From: Typhlomys cinereus | Lineage: Eukaryota > Chordata > Mammalia > Rodentia > Platacanthomyidae | Direction: 5' to 3' | Assembly (NCBI GenBank): GCA_023101885.1 | Contig: JALPQD010000247.1 | Location: 496,001-560,000 of the forward strand | DNA length: 64,000 nt | In this document: positions 9,369 through 21,697 of the stretch, in pieces | Layout: each line of letters opens with the position of its first letter | How positions within the stretch are numbered: position 1 is the first letter of the stretch | Notes under the pieces: model-generated | Database searches by the model: none | The model's input: the letters and a program-made list of their open reading frames with translations, nothing else | Told to the model about the DNA's origin: nothing | Translations under genes and position numbers: made by a program

Positions 9369-12300
9369 CTAGGAGCCACCTATTAGGGAGTACAAACGGC
9401 ATTTAATTTTCTGGGTCTGGGATACTTCACTTAATAAAATTGTTTCTAATGACCTCCATTTCCCAGCAAATTCCAGTAATTCATCCTTTTTGATAGCTGA
9501 GTAGTACTCAATTGTATAGATGTACCACAGTTTCCTTATCCACTCGTCAACTGTTGGACATTTGGGTTGATTCCATGACTTTGCTATTGTAAACACTGCT
9601 GCTATGAACATGGTCGTGCTTGTGTTATCGAGGTGAATTTTTGCTATATGGGGGGTTATTCCCAAAAGTGGAATAGCAGGGTCATATGGCATTTCAATCT
9701 TTAATTTCTTTAAGAATCTCCAGACGGCTCGCCAGAGTGGCTGTATGAGCCTGCATTCCCACCAGCAATGTGGAAGACTTCCCCTCTCTCCACATCCTCT
9801 CCAGCATTTGTTGTTGTTTGTATTGTGGATTTTTGCCATCCTGACCGGAGTGAGATGATATCTCAGGGAAGTGATTTGCATTTTCCTGATGGCCAAGGAA
9901 GTGGAGAATATTTTAAGATATTTGTTATACATTTTAATTTCATCCCTGGTAAATTTTCTTTGAAGTTCCAGGGCCCATTTTTTAATTGGGCCATTGGTTT
10001 CCTTGGAGTTTAGTTTTCTAAGTTCTTTGTGCACTCTGGACAGTAGAGCTCTATCATATGTGTAGTTAGTGAAGATTTTCTCCGATTCTGTGGGTTGCCT
10101 TTGAGCTTGTGTTGCAATCTCTTTATCTGAACAGAAGCTCTTTAATTTCACAAGATCCCAATTGTTGAGAATTGGTAGCAGTGACTGTGCCATTGGATGT
10201 CTGTTTAGGAAATGTTTGCCCAGCCCAATCAACTCGAGGGAGTTCCCTATCCTTTCAACTATGGTTTTTATAGTCTCTGGCCTGATATCAAGGTCCTTGA
10301 TCCATTTGGAATTGTGTCTTGTACATGGTGACAAGTACGGGTCCAGCTTTAATCTTCTGCATGTGGAGATCCAGTTTTGCCAGCAACATTTGTTGAAATT
10401 TCTGTTCTTTTTCCATTGGATTCTTTGGGACCCTTTGTCAAAGACCAAATGGCTGTAATTTTGTCAGCTTATATCTGGGTCTTCAATCCTTATCCATTGA
10501 TCTGTGTGTCTATTTTGGAGCCAGTACCAGGCTGTCTTTAGAACTATGGATTTGTAATATAGACTTAGGTTTGGTATGGTAATACCTCCAGCAGTGTTCT
10601 TGTTACTCAAGATTGTCTTTGCTATCCTGGGTCTTTTGTGCCTCCATATGAACTTTGAGATTGTTTGGTCAACTTCTTTGAAGAATTGCTTTGGGATTTT
10701 GATTGGTATAGCATTGAATTTGTATATTGCCTTTGGTAGGATGGTCATTTTTACGATGTTGATTCTGCCAATCCAGGAACAAGGGAGGTCTTTCCACCTT
10801 CTGGTATCTTCTGCTATTTCTTTCTTTAGGGTTTTAAAGTTTTCATTGTAAGGTCTTTTACCTCCTTGGTTAGGTTTATACCAAGGTATTTCATTTTTTT
10901 AGGGGCTATAGTAAATGGGATTGTTTCTCTCAAGGCTTTTTCACTTCTTTCATTCTGGGCATATAGGAAGGCCTCTGATTTTTGCACATTTATTTTGTAT
11001 CCTGCCACCCTGCTGAACTTCTCAATTAGTTCCAGGAGTTCCTGGTGGAGTTTTTGGGATCCCTCAGGTATAAGATCATGTCATCTGCAAATAGAGATAG
11101 CTTGACTTCTTCCTTGCAGATTTGAATCCCTCTTATGTCCCTTTTTTTGTCTTATGGCTTCAGCTAAGACTTCAAGTACAATATTGAATAGAAGTGGCGA
11201 GAGTGGACAGCCTTGTCTAGTTCCTGATCGAAGTGGGAATGCTTCCAATTGTTCCCCATTGAGCATAATCCTTGCTGTGGGCTTCTTGTATACAGCTTTT
11301 ATTATATTGAAAAAGGTTCCTTCCATTCCTACAGTCTCTAGTGTTTTAATCATAAAAGGCTGTTGGATTTTGTCAAAGGCTTTTTCTGCATCTATCAAGA
11401 GTATCATGTGGTCTTGGACTTTGGACTGGTTTACATGATGAATTACATTTATTGATTTTCGTATGTTGAACCAACCTTGTGTGCCGGGGATGAAGCCTAC
11501 TTGGTCCCCATGAATAATCTTTTTGATATGTTTTTGAATCCGATTTGCTAAGACTTTGTTGAGAATCTTTGCATCTGTGTTCATCAGAGAGATCGGCCTA
11601 TAGTTTTCTTTTTTAAGTGAATCTTTATTAGGTTTTGGGATTAAGACGATATTAGCTTCATAGAAGGAATTTGGTAGTGTTCCTTCCTTTGCTATTTGAT
11701 GGAACAGTTTAAGGAGTATTGGTGTTATTAACTCCTTAAATGTCTGGTAGAACTCTGTGCTGAATCCATCTGGTCCAGGACATTTTTTGGTGGGAAGATT
11801 TGAGATTACTTCTTTCAATTTCCTTATATGTTATAGGACTATTTAAATAATTCACAACTTCCTGATTCAATTTAGATAAGTTGTGTTTACTTAGAAATTC
11901 ATCCATCTCTTTTGTGTTGTCAAACTTCACAGAGTACAAGTTTATGAAATATGATGTTATAATTCTCTGGATTTCTTGGGTATTAGTAGTGATAACTCCG
12001 TGTTCATTTCTAATTTTGTTAATTTGGGTTTTCTCTCTCCTGCTTTTGGTTAATTTAGCTAGGGGTGTATCAATCTTATTGATTTTTTCAAAGAACCAGC
12101 TTTTTGACTGGTTGATATTCTCTATTGTTTTCCTAATCTCGATTTCAGATATTTCTCCCCTTATTTTGCTAATCTCCTCTCTTCTACTACATTTGGGATC
12201 AGATTGCTCTAGTTTTTCTAAAGCTTTAAGCTGCATTGTTAAGTTGTTTATTTCTGATGTTTCCATTTTTTTGATGTAGGCATTAAGAGCTATGAACTTA

Positions 12301-14166
12301 CCTCTTAGAATAGCTTTCATTGTGTCCCAGAGATTTTGATAAGTTTTATTTTCATTTTCGTTCACTTTCAGGAAATCTTGAATTTCCTTTTTAATTTCTT
12401 CCTGAATCCAGTTCTCATTCAGCATCATATTGTTAAGTTTCCAGGAGTTAGTTTATTTTCTCTTGTTTGATGTGTTGTGGATGTCCAGCTTTAGGCCGTC
12501 TTGGTCTGATAGGGCACAGGCTAGAATTTCAACTTTTTTCTATTTGTGTAGATTCATTTTTTTGCCCAATATGTTATCTATTTTGGAGAAAGTTCTGTGT
12601 GCTGCTGAGAAAAATGTGTATTCTTTGGTGTGTGGGTGAAAAGTTCAATAGAGATCTGTAAGGTCCATTTCAGTAAGGGTTTGGTTAAGCTCCAAAGTGT
12701 CTCTGTTAAGGTTTTGACCTGTTGATCTATCCCATGTTGAGAGGGTGGTGTTGAAATCCCCGAGAATTATCGTTTGGGGGTTGATTTCTTGCTTTAGACG
12801 CTGTAGGGTTTTCTTAATGAATATGGAGGGGTCCGCATTGGGTGCATATATGTTCAGTATTGTGAAGTCTTCCTGGTGAATTGTACCTGTGACTAAAATG
12901 TAGTATCCATCTGTGTCTCTTATAATTTCCTTTGGTTTGAAGTCTACTTTGTCTGAAAGCATAATTGCTACCCCTGCCTGTTTCCTGGTTCCATTAGCTT
13001 GCAAGATTTTGGACCAGCCTTTCATCTTTCATATTTTTTTTTCATCCCTTTACCTTTGTAGTCTTTTTTTTATTTTTTTATTTTTTTATTAAAAATGTAA
13101 TTATACATTTTAAAATTTTTTATCAGTTCCCTCCCTCCCCCTTCCTTCGCCCGAACCCCTCCTCCCCATCCTCTCCCTCCCCATCCCCCAGTGCCTCCCC
13201 CCCAATTCCCAGAGAGTCCTTTATTGTGTACGCCTGACTCTCCACTGGGTCCTCCTCTCCGATGACATATAAGGACCCAGTGGCATTTCCATAAGCCCTT
13301 TATCTTGTTCCCCTTAAGCATAGGAGCACTACTATGGCTGTCAATTCCTTGCATCCAGGGATCTCGGTGCCCTTAACAGATGCTAGACTTTATGAGGGCA
13401 ACAGTGCGCTGGACATTGCACAAGGCATGCAAAGTCCCATCATGATTGCTTTGGCCCCAACTATTGTTGAGAATCTTGCAAATCGTTGTTCCTCCCATCT
13501 TTTTGCTCTTACAATCTTACTGCCCCCTCTTCTGCAAATGTCCCTGAGCTCCAGGATGGGAAGAGATTAGGCTGGCCTAGTTCTATGTGATTGATATAGA
13601 GTCTCTGACGTTCTGGATTGTGGTTTGTTGATTTTCTTTTGCAGTTTTGCTGCTCCTGCAATGCCCTTCACTCCATCCTGCTGGGCACTGTATGTCACCC
13701 CCTGGCCAGAGACAAAAAGCTGTTAAACTGGAGTCTTGTTTTAATAGCACATTCAAGGGTAGATGTAATAAAAGTAGGAAACCTCAGTGAGGGGGGGGTC
13801 CATCACCCATTTGCAAAATGATTACTTTTTATCTGCTAGACTATATGCCTTCCCCTTCTGGTGAGATCAGGAAAGAACGTCTGTGAACTTAACCAGGTTT
13901 CTCATTACTTACTTGCAGACCTTGATGGAGGCCTATTTTCTCTGCCGTAACATGGTCCCAGAAACAAGGAGAGAGGGGACCATATTACAGCAGCCTTTCA
14001 TTCTTAGGACGTGCCTATCTTTTGTGGTGAGATGAGTTTCCTGAAGGCAGCAGATTGTTGGATTGTGGTTTTTAATCCAAGTTTGTAATCTATGTCTCTT
14101 AATCGGTGAGTTAATGCCATTGACATTTAATGTTATAATGGAGATATTATTTTTAATTCTGGACAT
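9369..14166 (-). pseudogene. LINE-1 ORF2 (endonuclease/reverse transcriptase), broken, copy 1
   Basis: The family's ORF2 protein nicks target DNA and reverse-transcribes the LINE-1 RNA at the nick. Subtracting the inserted LINE-1 leaves about 3.8 kb, matching a usual ~1,280-residue ORF2p. The N-terminal endonuclease is visible (SIITLNVNGINSP, CCLQETH, later LGDFNT). The RT region includes [11 protein letters not shown] and [18 protein letters not shown]. The C-terminal cysteine region is [18 protein letters not shown]. Several frameshifts split it (near 10455, 10790, 11050, 11780, 12540), one of them beside the RT catalytic FADD region, and the insertion at 13026 separates the first ~60 codons. 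It is non-functional. Confidence 0.92.
13026..13990 (-). mobile_element. Younger LINE-1 3' fragment nested in ORF2 of copy 1
   Basis: It is bracketed by 11-base repeats CAGCCTTTCAT (13015-13025, 13991-14001) that belong to the ORF2 target. It holds the LINE-1 3' UTR with the C-rich block at 13125-13200. Its 3' terminus differs from copy 1: it runs into a TTTTAAAATTTTTT sequence, the same type as 51341-52071. Between poly(T) and duplication lies a 21-base non-LINE-1 segment (about 13042-13062) with its own T run, probably a short 3' transduction. At the other end about 33 bases are inverted, forming a hairpin. Confidence 0.9.
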
Positions 14167-14223
14167 TTTTTATGTTTAGTAGATTTTGTAAGCATGTTGT
14201 TTGATATTTATATTTTGGTGGTA

Positions 14224-15288
14224 TTATACTTCCCTTCTGTCCTCCTGGATACGCTTGTTCTTTTCTTCAAGCTTGAGTATCATTTCTAGCATTTTTTGAA
14301 GGCCTGATTTCGTAGACATGTATCCCTTCAAGTTGTCTTTGTGCTGGAAAACTTTTCTTTCTCCCTCAATCATGACAGATAGTTTTGCCTGGTATATCAG
14401 TCTGGGTTGGCATTTTTGCTCATTTAATACTTGAAGTATGACTCTCCAAGCTCTTCTTGCTTTTACTGTTTCCATTGAGTAGTCATTTGTTATTCTAATA
14501 GGTTTACCTTTAAAAGTGACTTTCTTTTTTTCTCTTGAAGCTCTCAGCACCCTTTCTTTGTCTTGAATGTGGAGTGTTTTGACTATTATTTGCCATGGCG
14601 ATTTTCTATTTTGGTCATATCTATTTGGAGTGTGAAATGCCTCTTGTATTTGGATAGGCCTCTCATTCTTTAGTTGTGGGAAGTTTTCATTTATGATGAA
14701 TTGAAATATTTCCTCTGGTGTGGTATTTTGGGATTCTTGTTCTGGTATTCCATGAATGCGCATGTTAGGCTTCTTCAGGGTGTCCCATAACTCTTGAATG
14801 CTCCTCTCCAGTATCTTTTTGGCTTTAACAATCTCTTCCATTGAGCTGGTTAATTCTCCTACTTTGTCTTCAAGATCTGAAATTCTATTTTCTGTCTCAT
14901 TTGTTCTGCTGATAAGACTCTCTTTTGAGTTTTGGATTGAAGATAACTTATCTCTTAGTTCAATTTTAAACTCTGCCTGAGACTGTTTTACCTGCTTTAT
15001 ACCTATTTTTGTTTCTTGAACTGTTTTTCTCAACTCCTCCAGGTTCCTGTTGTGTTCCTGTTGAAAGTGGTTGATACGGTTCTTTAACTCTTCTCGGATT
15101 TCCTCTTTCATATTATTAATCATGGTAATGATCAGACTCTGAAAGTCATTATGTTAGGTCTGGCTTTCATGGCTATTTTCTATGGATTTGTTCTGGTCGC
15201 AATCCATCGTTATGGGATTGATTCTTTTGGTGGGAGATTGGTCTTCTTGGGTTTTGTTTCTCGTGGATCTGCACTTTGACTTGTACAT
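14224..15288 (-). pseudogene. LINE-1 ORF1 (RNA-binding chaperone), one nonsense codon, copy 1
   Basis: The LINE-1 ORF1 protein is a trimeric coiled-coil RNA-binding protein that packages LINE-1 RNA. A 355-codon frame (stop included) begins at ATG 15286-15288 (MYKSKCRST…), aligned with the start of ORF1 in copy 2. The only break I see is an in-frame TAA at codon 45 (15154-15156); downstream 299 codons are open. A charged coiled-coil segment (KEEIREELKNRINHFQQEHN onward) is followed by an RRM-like block (NMRIHGIPEQES) and a C-terminal domain (PRLIYQAKLSVMIEGERK). The next methionine after the stop is at codon 56. Confidence 0.9.
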
Positions 15289-16090
15289 TGTTGTTTTGTT
15301 TTTAGGACCTTTCAGTTTCTGTGTGTTTTTCACTGAACTGATGTAGTTGGTATTGTTACACCTGCCAGTTGTTATTAGTGCTTGCCTTGGATTGGGTATG
15401 TTTGTTTATTGGTATTGTTATATCCTCGATGAGACTACTAGGATGTTAGTACGTCAGTTAAGTAACCAGGGGATGAATATAAGTATGGTAGTGCACTTTT
15501 ATGATTTAGTGTCTTGGTGAAATGTGAGGGTGGGTGGTGTACTCCCTGGAGTTGTATGCTTTTGGGGTGGCTGTATGAGGAAGTTGACCTACAGCATTGA
15601 TACTAGAAAGGATCAGTAAGGTGAGAGAAAAGAAAAAAAAAGTTTACTTATCTTTGGGGTGGATGTGAAGAATCTCACGCATGTGATACAATGGTTGTAG
15701 TGAAGTCCAGATGTATGGCCTGTGTTCCTTTTGTTCCTTAGAGTTTTGCTTGAGTTTCCTTTGGACTCTATTGAATTCTGAGTAGCAGTGTGTCTTCCGT
15801 GGACCACGTGTGTAGGTCTCCGGTGGGCCAGAGAGGCAGAGGGTCTGATGTTGATGGCAGAATTCTTCACCTGCAACCTGGGGGGGGGCAGAGGGGCACA
15901 GGGGCGGGAGGGCACGAGGGGCCGGTGTCCGGGGCGAGTCCCCAGAGGCTAAGCCGGCAGCCACGTGCGGGTGCTGCTGGCTGGGCGGCTTGGCTCCGGG
16001 GTGGGGGGCTGGGCTGGGAGGGGCTCTCTCTCACCTGGGTGCTGGTCGGGGTTCGGCGCGGAGGGGGCTGGGGGCAAAGCCGGCCAATAA
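15289..16090 (-). promoter_or_regulatory. LINE-1 5' UTR / internal promoter region, copy 1
   Basis: About 800 bases upstream of ORF1, becoming strongly GC-rich with several CpGs at 15890-16085, as expected of an internal Pol II promoter of a full-length LINE-1. The GC-rich part does not resemble the tandem monomers of copy 2, so the two LINE-1 copies carry different promoter modules. Open frames on both strands here (e.g. 15613-15964 minus) are compositional. Confidence 0.7.
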
Positions 16091-16146
16091 TTTATACTTT
16101 TCAATGTGAAATTTTATTTATTTTTGTTATTTTCTGTGCACTGAAT

Positions 16147-16560
16147 TGTAGGAGAAACAGACAATGATTGCACCACAGAGACTTCGATCCCCCATACAGA
16201 GAGGCTCCTTGGAAACCTCCCTCCCGCTAAGCATACAAATCTTGCAAAACTGCAAATCTCGGGAGACTATGCCTTCTCTAGAGCAAAGACAGTTGATGCC
16301 ATTAAACCACCTGGCTGAGAGGACCAATCCAGACAGGACAACTCAGCAAGGACTCATGCTGGGACTTATGGGATGTCCGGTGGGTTATATAAGCAGCCTG
16401 ATACTTAGAATATATGAGCCTGCAAGCCTGAGAGCCTAACAGCCTAAAATCCTGCTTTGCCACTTGCCTAACTCCCGGAGTCTGTGCTGTTGACTAGGTG
16501 AAAGCTTATCCCCACCCGCAAAGGTCTCTGTAGGCCCCATTACACTTTTATACTGTTACA
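16147..16560 (+). mobile_element. Solo LTR of the ERVK-like family, 6-base target duplication
   Basis: The 414-base LTR is related throughout to those at 1195 and 4260. TATA box TATATAA lies at 16386-16392; the polyadenylation motif is altered (AATATA, about 16408). CTGAAT stands immediately on both sides (16141-16146 and 16561-16566), a clean class II duplication. No internal sequence remains, so it most likely formed by LTR-LTR recombination. Confidence 0.9.
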
Positions 16561-16566
16561 CTGAAT

Positions 16567-17354
16567 ATTAAGAAAAGTTGGCATTTCTGGATGTGGGAGT
16601 GCCCTCTCTTTTTAAGTTATCAATAAGAATTATAGAAGAAGTCACTTTGTTAAATTATCTAAATACTTTCCTACTACAATATGTAGGGATTATTAAGTGT
16701 CTTTCCAGATCTCAGGAAAAAATAATAACATAGACTATTGTATGAGTTGTGCACCTTAATAAATAAATAAATCAAAGTAATACAAACTATGAAGTAAGGA
16801 AATCTTTGACAAATCTAGAACTAAAAAAGGTTAAATGCAAGCAGGCATTATTAAGAAAGAATACTAGCTAGAGGGATACATTTCAAAACGTCAGGTAAAT
16901 TGTGTTAGCTGCTTTGTCAAACCCACTCACACTTTCCAATCCCATTAAAAATGTACTGAATTAATCATCTCACCTCACTTTGAAGACTACCCTCTTTTGA
17001 TTTAACTTGCTTGATTCATTTCTTTAAATAAATCCTACTCTCTCTTAAATTCCAGTTCAGGCCAAATGTTGCTTCTTCAAGGATTTTCTAAGTGTCCCCT
17101 GATCCATTCCTATTACCTGTTAACATTTTTATTTCTGTCACAAAATGTCCTACTTTACTGAAGAATTCTTTGAAAATTTCATCAAATATGCGTGTGAGTG
17201 AGTGTGTGTGTTTGTCTTTGTGTTTATAAAATCTATATATGGTGCTTTCCCATTATACTCACATCTATCTTTCCTTACCTCCCTCCTTCCTCTGTCATCC
17301 TTCCTTAGCAACAATGCTATTCATCACAGGAGTTTCTTAAGAAGTATAATCTCT
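16567..17354. other. AT-rich sequence; possible short old LINE-1 3' fragment
   Basis: Mostly unrecognised AT-rich DNA. 17225-17345, with its ACCTCCCTCCTTCC-like C-rich stretch, could be a small remnant of an old minus-strand LINE-1 3' UTR, but the match is weak. Confidence 0.35.
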
Positions 17355-17361
17355 GTGTGTG

Positions 17362-17407
<46 letters not shown>
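17355..17407. repeat. (TG)n microsatellite
   Basis: About 26 TG units with a single GC interruption. The frame through it is an artefact. Confidence 0.96.
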
Positions 17408-17408
<1 letters not shown>

Positions 17409-18470
17409 CTTTGTCTTTCGTAATAGAGAGCTGCATAATCACTCACTCTGCTTCTATAAATCTGAAGGTGTTTCTTCTGAGTGTGTCTACTGCTGCTAAG
17501 AAATGAGTCAGCAGCCCTTGAATATGGATCTACAAATCAGGATGGAAAAGGTTTCGCAGTTCCTTTAGACACTGGCATCTGTGTCTATGTTAGGTTGTTT
17601 ATTAAGGGCACATCATACAGTGCATTAAAGAATATGAAGGACATTCACAGGTACAATAGCCTCGCTACACTGTTGCAACCTTATTCCTTATGGCAGAGAT
17701 TGCATTGTAATAGTAGGTACTTTTAACTTTCAAAAGACAAAGAGTATCATAATAAAAATAATTGCAAAATGGGCACCTGGCTCTTAATCACAGTTTGTCT
17801 AACTGCTACAGGGAACTCAACCAAAATATTTAGAAAATGTCATCATTCAACGTGAACTATTTACTCTGTTCTTTCTTCCATAAGCCAAACAATGTGTCAG
17901 ATGTTACCTTCAGGCAAACTCGATGACAGGTATTTTGTCTCTATTTCAAAAGTGGAAGAAATGAAATTTAGATTCACTTACATGAAGGTAAATAGGTTTT
18001 ATAATCAGATATCAATATATAAACATCTCCAGTAAGTCATAATAAATATTATATGCTTGAATACTGTGAAATATACATTTTAAAATACCTAGTAAGAGCA
18101 GTTCATTTTTGCCAATACTAGATATTTTAAGACATCATTCAAATTTAAACACTAAAACACAAATGTTCTGTTATGTATTTCATGACCCTTTGAATGTATG
18201 ATTCAGACATGTTTACTGTATTCACAGGCATACACTATTATCAAGTCTATAACTATGTGATTCATTCATTGTTTTCTGTGAACTATTTACTCAATATCAC
18301 AGCTCTACAAGAGTGAATATTGTAATACACAGAATTCTTTTCTTGTTTCTGGCCTATTTATACTCTGCCTATTTTAAGATTCCATATATTTTATAGCACA
18401 AATTGGTTACTCATTTGTTTTAATAGTTAGTTAATATAGACATATCTAATTTGAAGGTTTTGTTTGCTTG
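17408..18470. other. AT-rich sequence, nothing recognised
   Basis: No gene, RNA gene or repeat family recognised. Confidence 0.45.
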
Positions 18471-18610
18471 TTTTCAAGATAGGGTCTCACTATGCAATCC
18501 TGCATGGTCTAGATGAAGTGGGTATTGACCTTATGGTGATCCTTATGACTTTGTTTATCAAGTTCTGGGATTGTAGGCATATAGAATGATGAAATGCTAG
18601 GTATGTGGCA
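18471..18610 (-). mobile_element. B1-like (7SL-derived) SINE fragment
   Basis: The plus strand reads AGATAGGGTCTCACTATGCA, then a diverged middle, then TCTGGGATTGTAGGCATA. These are the two diagnostic blocks of a 7SL-derived B1/Alu-type SINE in antisense. The copy is old and no target duplication was found. Confidence 0.72.
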
Positions 18611-20739
18611 CAATGCATGATCCATATATTGTTTTTACTCAATTTTTGATGGATGTATTTCCACTTAGAGATATTTATAAATATTGCAACAATTATGAGG
18701 ATTCATAGGGGAAACCTTTGTCCTAGTGCCTGTTTTCTTTTAGTTGTTTGAAAACAGTGCAGTTGAATGTTTTTAGCAAATTCCTTAAATTTGAAAATAT
18801 GCAGTGAAAATGGTCAAATAAATATGAATTCATTAACTGTGACTTATTTAGGAGCTGCCAAGCAGATCAAACAATGATGGTCCTTTGAATCTGTGGATTA
18901 AGAACCAGGGACAGATCCTTTTTTCTCCATTCAGGAATAGCTATCATAACCATGAGAGTATTGATTTTCAAGATTATTAAAAAAATAAAAATGGCTAATG
19001 GAAAAAGTTAAATTGAAGCTCAACATAACTTGCTTGTTGATAGACATTTTGACACTTTGTCTTAAATGAATATGCTTTATAATCCCTCAAGATTTTATAC
19101 ATTTCTGTAAGCTTGAAAATATAGATTTTGAAATTTTTTTCAAGTATTCTCAGAGATTTGATACATCTTAACTGTGTCATAATGGGCTTCTCTTAACTTG
19201 AAACGTTTCTTGAAGAAAATCCAGATATATTCCTTAGATCTAAATTTATATTTATAAATTAAATTTATATATAAAGATATATTTGTAGAATCTATATTTA
19301 TGTAATGGTTGGGCATTCTGTTAACCTAAAATTATTTTGCTTTATTATTAAATATTTTAATTTATATGTTTCTGCAGTGTTAAGCAAATGAATGTAATAT
19401 TTCTACTGCTTAACCTTTATTCTCTCTCTTTTTAAATATGGAAACTCTCACAAAAAGAAGGCAAATTTTAGCTGACTTATTTGGATATTGCCAAATTACC
19501 ACTAAAATCATGGATTTAAATCAAGAACTAGGACTCTATTCTATATCTACCAATAACTCTACAATTGTGGATAATTTCTTGGCCTTTTTTCACATTTGTT
19601 ATAATATAGTTATAATAAAGGAATGGATTATGCAGAGACAATAAACAGTATAGAAGTTTACTAATTTTCAAACTTCTGCAGGTAGATGAATTGCAGAATT
19701 GAACTCTCATCCAATGCATAATAAGTTTTATCACTAGTAAATTTTTAATCATCTGTGACAGTAATTTCAAAGGAGAAAATATTCCTTCAATGAATTCATA
19801 CAAGTGAACTCAGAAACGTAGAAGAAACAATGATAAAAGATTTGTGATCACATAATAATTTAAAAGATAGCACTAGATGTGATACATACTACATTGACTC
19901 TACTTGCTTCAAAAAAATGTTTCCTTACTTTTGTTCTGCTTTTTTCTGATCCAGAAATATATCATTTGTTCTTCAAAGCAATAAAGTATATAGTATTAAT
20001 TAGTACAGTTATAATAGTATTGTTATTGGTGGTGCTTGTAGCTATTAGTAATAGTTGGTTACCTAAGTGATTACCTAATGTACCAAACACACTTACAAAT
20101 TTTTACTAACAATCCCAGTTAATCATCATAACCATATAATCACATTTTATAGATGAAGATACTATGACCCTGTTAAAATGCTTATAATTAGGAATAGACA
20201 CATATAGGATTTAACCTATGATTTTTTTATATTCAAAAATGCTTTGTAATTTTCCCACTTTTGGATGCTTTTTTGAAAACCAGTCAAATAAATTAAAAAG
20301 TAAAGCCAAGATAATGAAATAAGTGCATAGGAAATTCAATAGGGACAAGAAAATACATGGAAAACAAAATAGTAATTTCAACTGATAGAATTTGTTGCAT
20401 AACAATTGTTCTTTAGCATCTGAGTTTTTGTGTATGTTGTAGTTGTTTGCATTCAAGATGGCATTTTCATGGACAATACATACTTGAGATATTCACAAAG
20501 AATGGATTTTATTCCTTATCACTCTAAATATTAAGTGACTTGAGCAAGGTTGGTGAAAGGGCAATTTAGAGATATTTTATAATAGTATGATACAGGGATT
20601 TTGTACTTTAGTACACATACAAAGCCATGTATAGAGAATGACTTTAAATGAACTTGATAAATGCCTTGCTACCACAAGTTTTTAAATGTAATTTCCTAGT
20701 ATCAAACTATTTGGAGAAATAGGTTAATGGGAAAGGAAC
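18611..20739. other. AT-rich sequence, nothing recognised
   Basis: Two kilobases of strongly AT-rich DNA. Open frames are short and non-overlapping with any motif. No splice-site-bounded coding frame seen. Confidence 0.45.
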
Positions 20740-21087
20740 TGTCTTAGTCACTTTTACAGTTGCTGTGATGAAATTCTCTGGCCAAAGCAATCTAATGCAC
20801 AAGTTTATTTCTAGTTTATAATTAAGTGTACAAGAAAATTATGATGGCAGAGGTTTGAAGCAGTTTTTCACATCCCATCAATCAGTAAACAGAGAGCTCT
20901 GAATTCACACTGCTGCTAAGTTCACTTTCTCCATTTATACAGTCCAGGATCTCAGCCAAGGTATGGTGCCACCCAAAGTGGGCAGATTTTCCCAATGTCA
21001 TTAAACTGATCTAGATAATTTTACAAGCCATTCCCAGGTGATTATTGATTGATTCTTTCAAGTTGACACTTAACACTAACCATCACA
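20740..21087 (-). mobile_element. Old MaLR (ORR1/MT-like) LTR
   Basis: The plus strand begins TGTCTTAGTCACTTTTACAG and contains TTGCTGTGATGAAA, CAGTCCAGGATCTCAGCC, a GGTGCCACCC-like segment and AAGTTGACACTTAACACTAACC before CACA. This is the antisense of the common rodent ORR1/MT LTR layout. It is diverged and apparently a solo LTR. No five-base duplication was recognised. Confidence 0.75.
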
Positions 21088-21310
21088 AGAAAAATTGACT
21101 TTTTTTATTACCATACATATGTGTTCTTATGAAGTTCTCTATTCAGAAGATGTGCACCCAAAGAGTTACAATGACTGAGCAAAGATTAGCAAATGTAAAG
21201 TTGCTCTGTAATGTAAATTAGTTTTAATTTTTGCAATGTGGATTACACACATATAACACACACAAAAAATGCATGCATGCACATACATTTAGCTTTTAAA
21301 AATCAATATG

Positions 21311-21569
21311 GGAGGTGGAGAGATGGCTCAAGGGTTAAGATTGTCTTGCAAGCAGATAGATGGTCCTGAGTTCAGATCCCAGGCCCATGTAAAAACACCA
21401 GGTGGAAATGGCTGCAGCCTGCACTTTAGGCCTGGTGGGCAATGTAGGAAATCCCAGAGGGAACAAGGAGGTAGAACAATCCAGGATGATTCCCAAATTC
21501 ACCCTTGTTCTTCCACAGGGACACATAATGCCCTCTGATGCAGATGCACACACACACGCACATGTGCGT

Positions 21570-21627
<58 letters not shown>

Positions 21628-21681
21628 ATGTGCATGCACACACACACACACAAAATAAATAGATACAATATTTTTTAAAAA
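21311..21681 (+). mobile_element. tRNA-derived SINE (older subfamily) with long CA tail
   Basis: The tRNA-like head (GGAGAGATGGCTCAAGGGTTAAG … GGTCCTGAGTTCAGATCCC) is followed by the same body as 5648-5927 and a long interrupted CA/CG tract (about 21545-21653). A perfect 16-base target duplication TTTAAAAATCAATATG flanks it (21295-21310, 21682-21697). Confidence 0.93.
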
Positions 21682-21697
21682 TTTAAAAATCAATATG

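Larger units (their letters stand above)
8550..16090 (-). mobile_element. Near-full-length LINE-1 (copy 1), interrupted by a younger LINE-1
   Basis: Read on the minus strand: a GC-rich 5' UTR (about 16090-15289), ORF1 (15288-14224), ORF2 (14166-9369), a 3' UTR with a G-rich polypurine block (minus strand of about 8605-8690) and an A-rich tail at 8550-8575. A separate LINE-1 (13026-13990) sits in ORF2. Without it the copy is about 6.6 kb, normal for a full-length LINE-1. I could not find a convincing target-site duplication, so both outer ends are approximate. Confidence 0.92.

Noticed and set aside
15613..16167. Overlapping proline- and glycine-rich frames as genes, or a CpG-island promoter of a host gene
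   Set aside because: The GC-rich stretch is the 5' UTR of LINE-1 copy 1; the frames are compositional and overlap on both strands.
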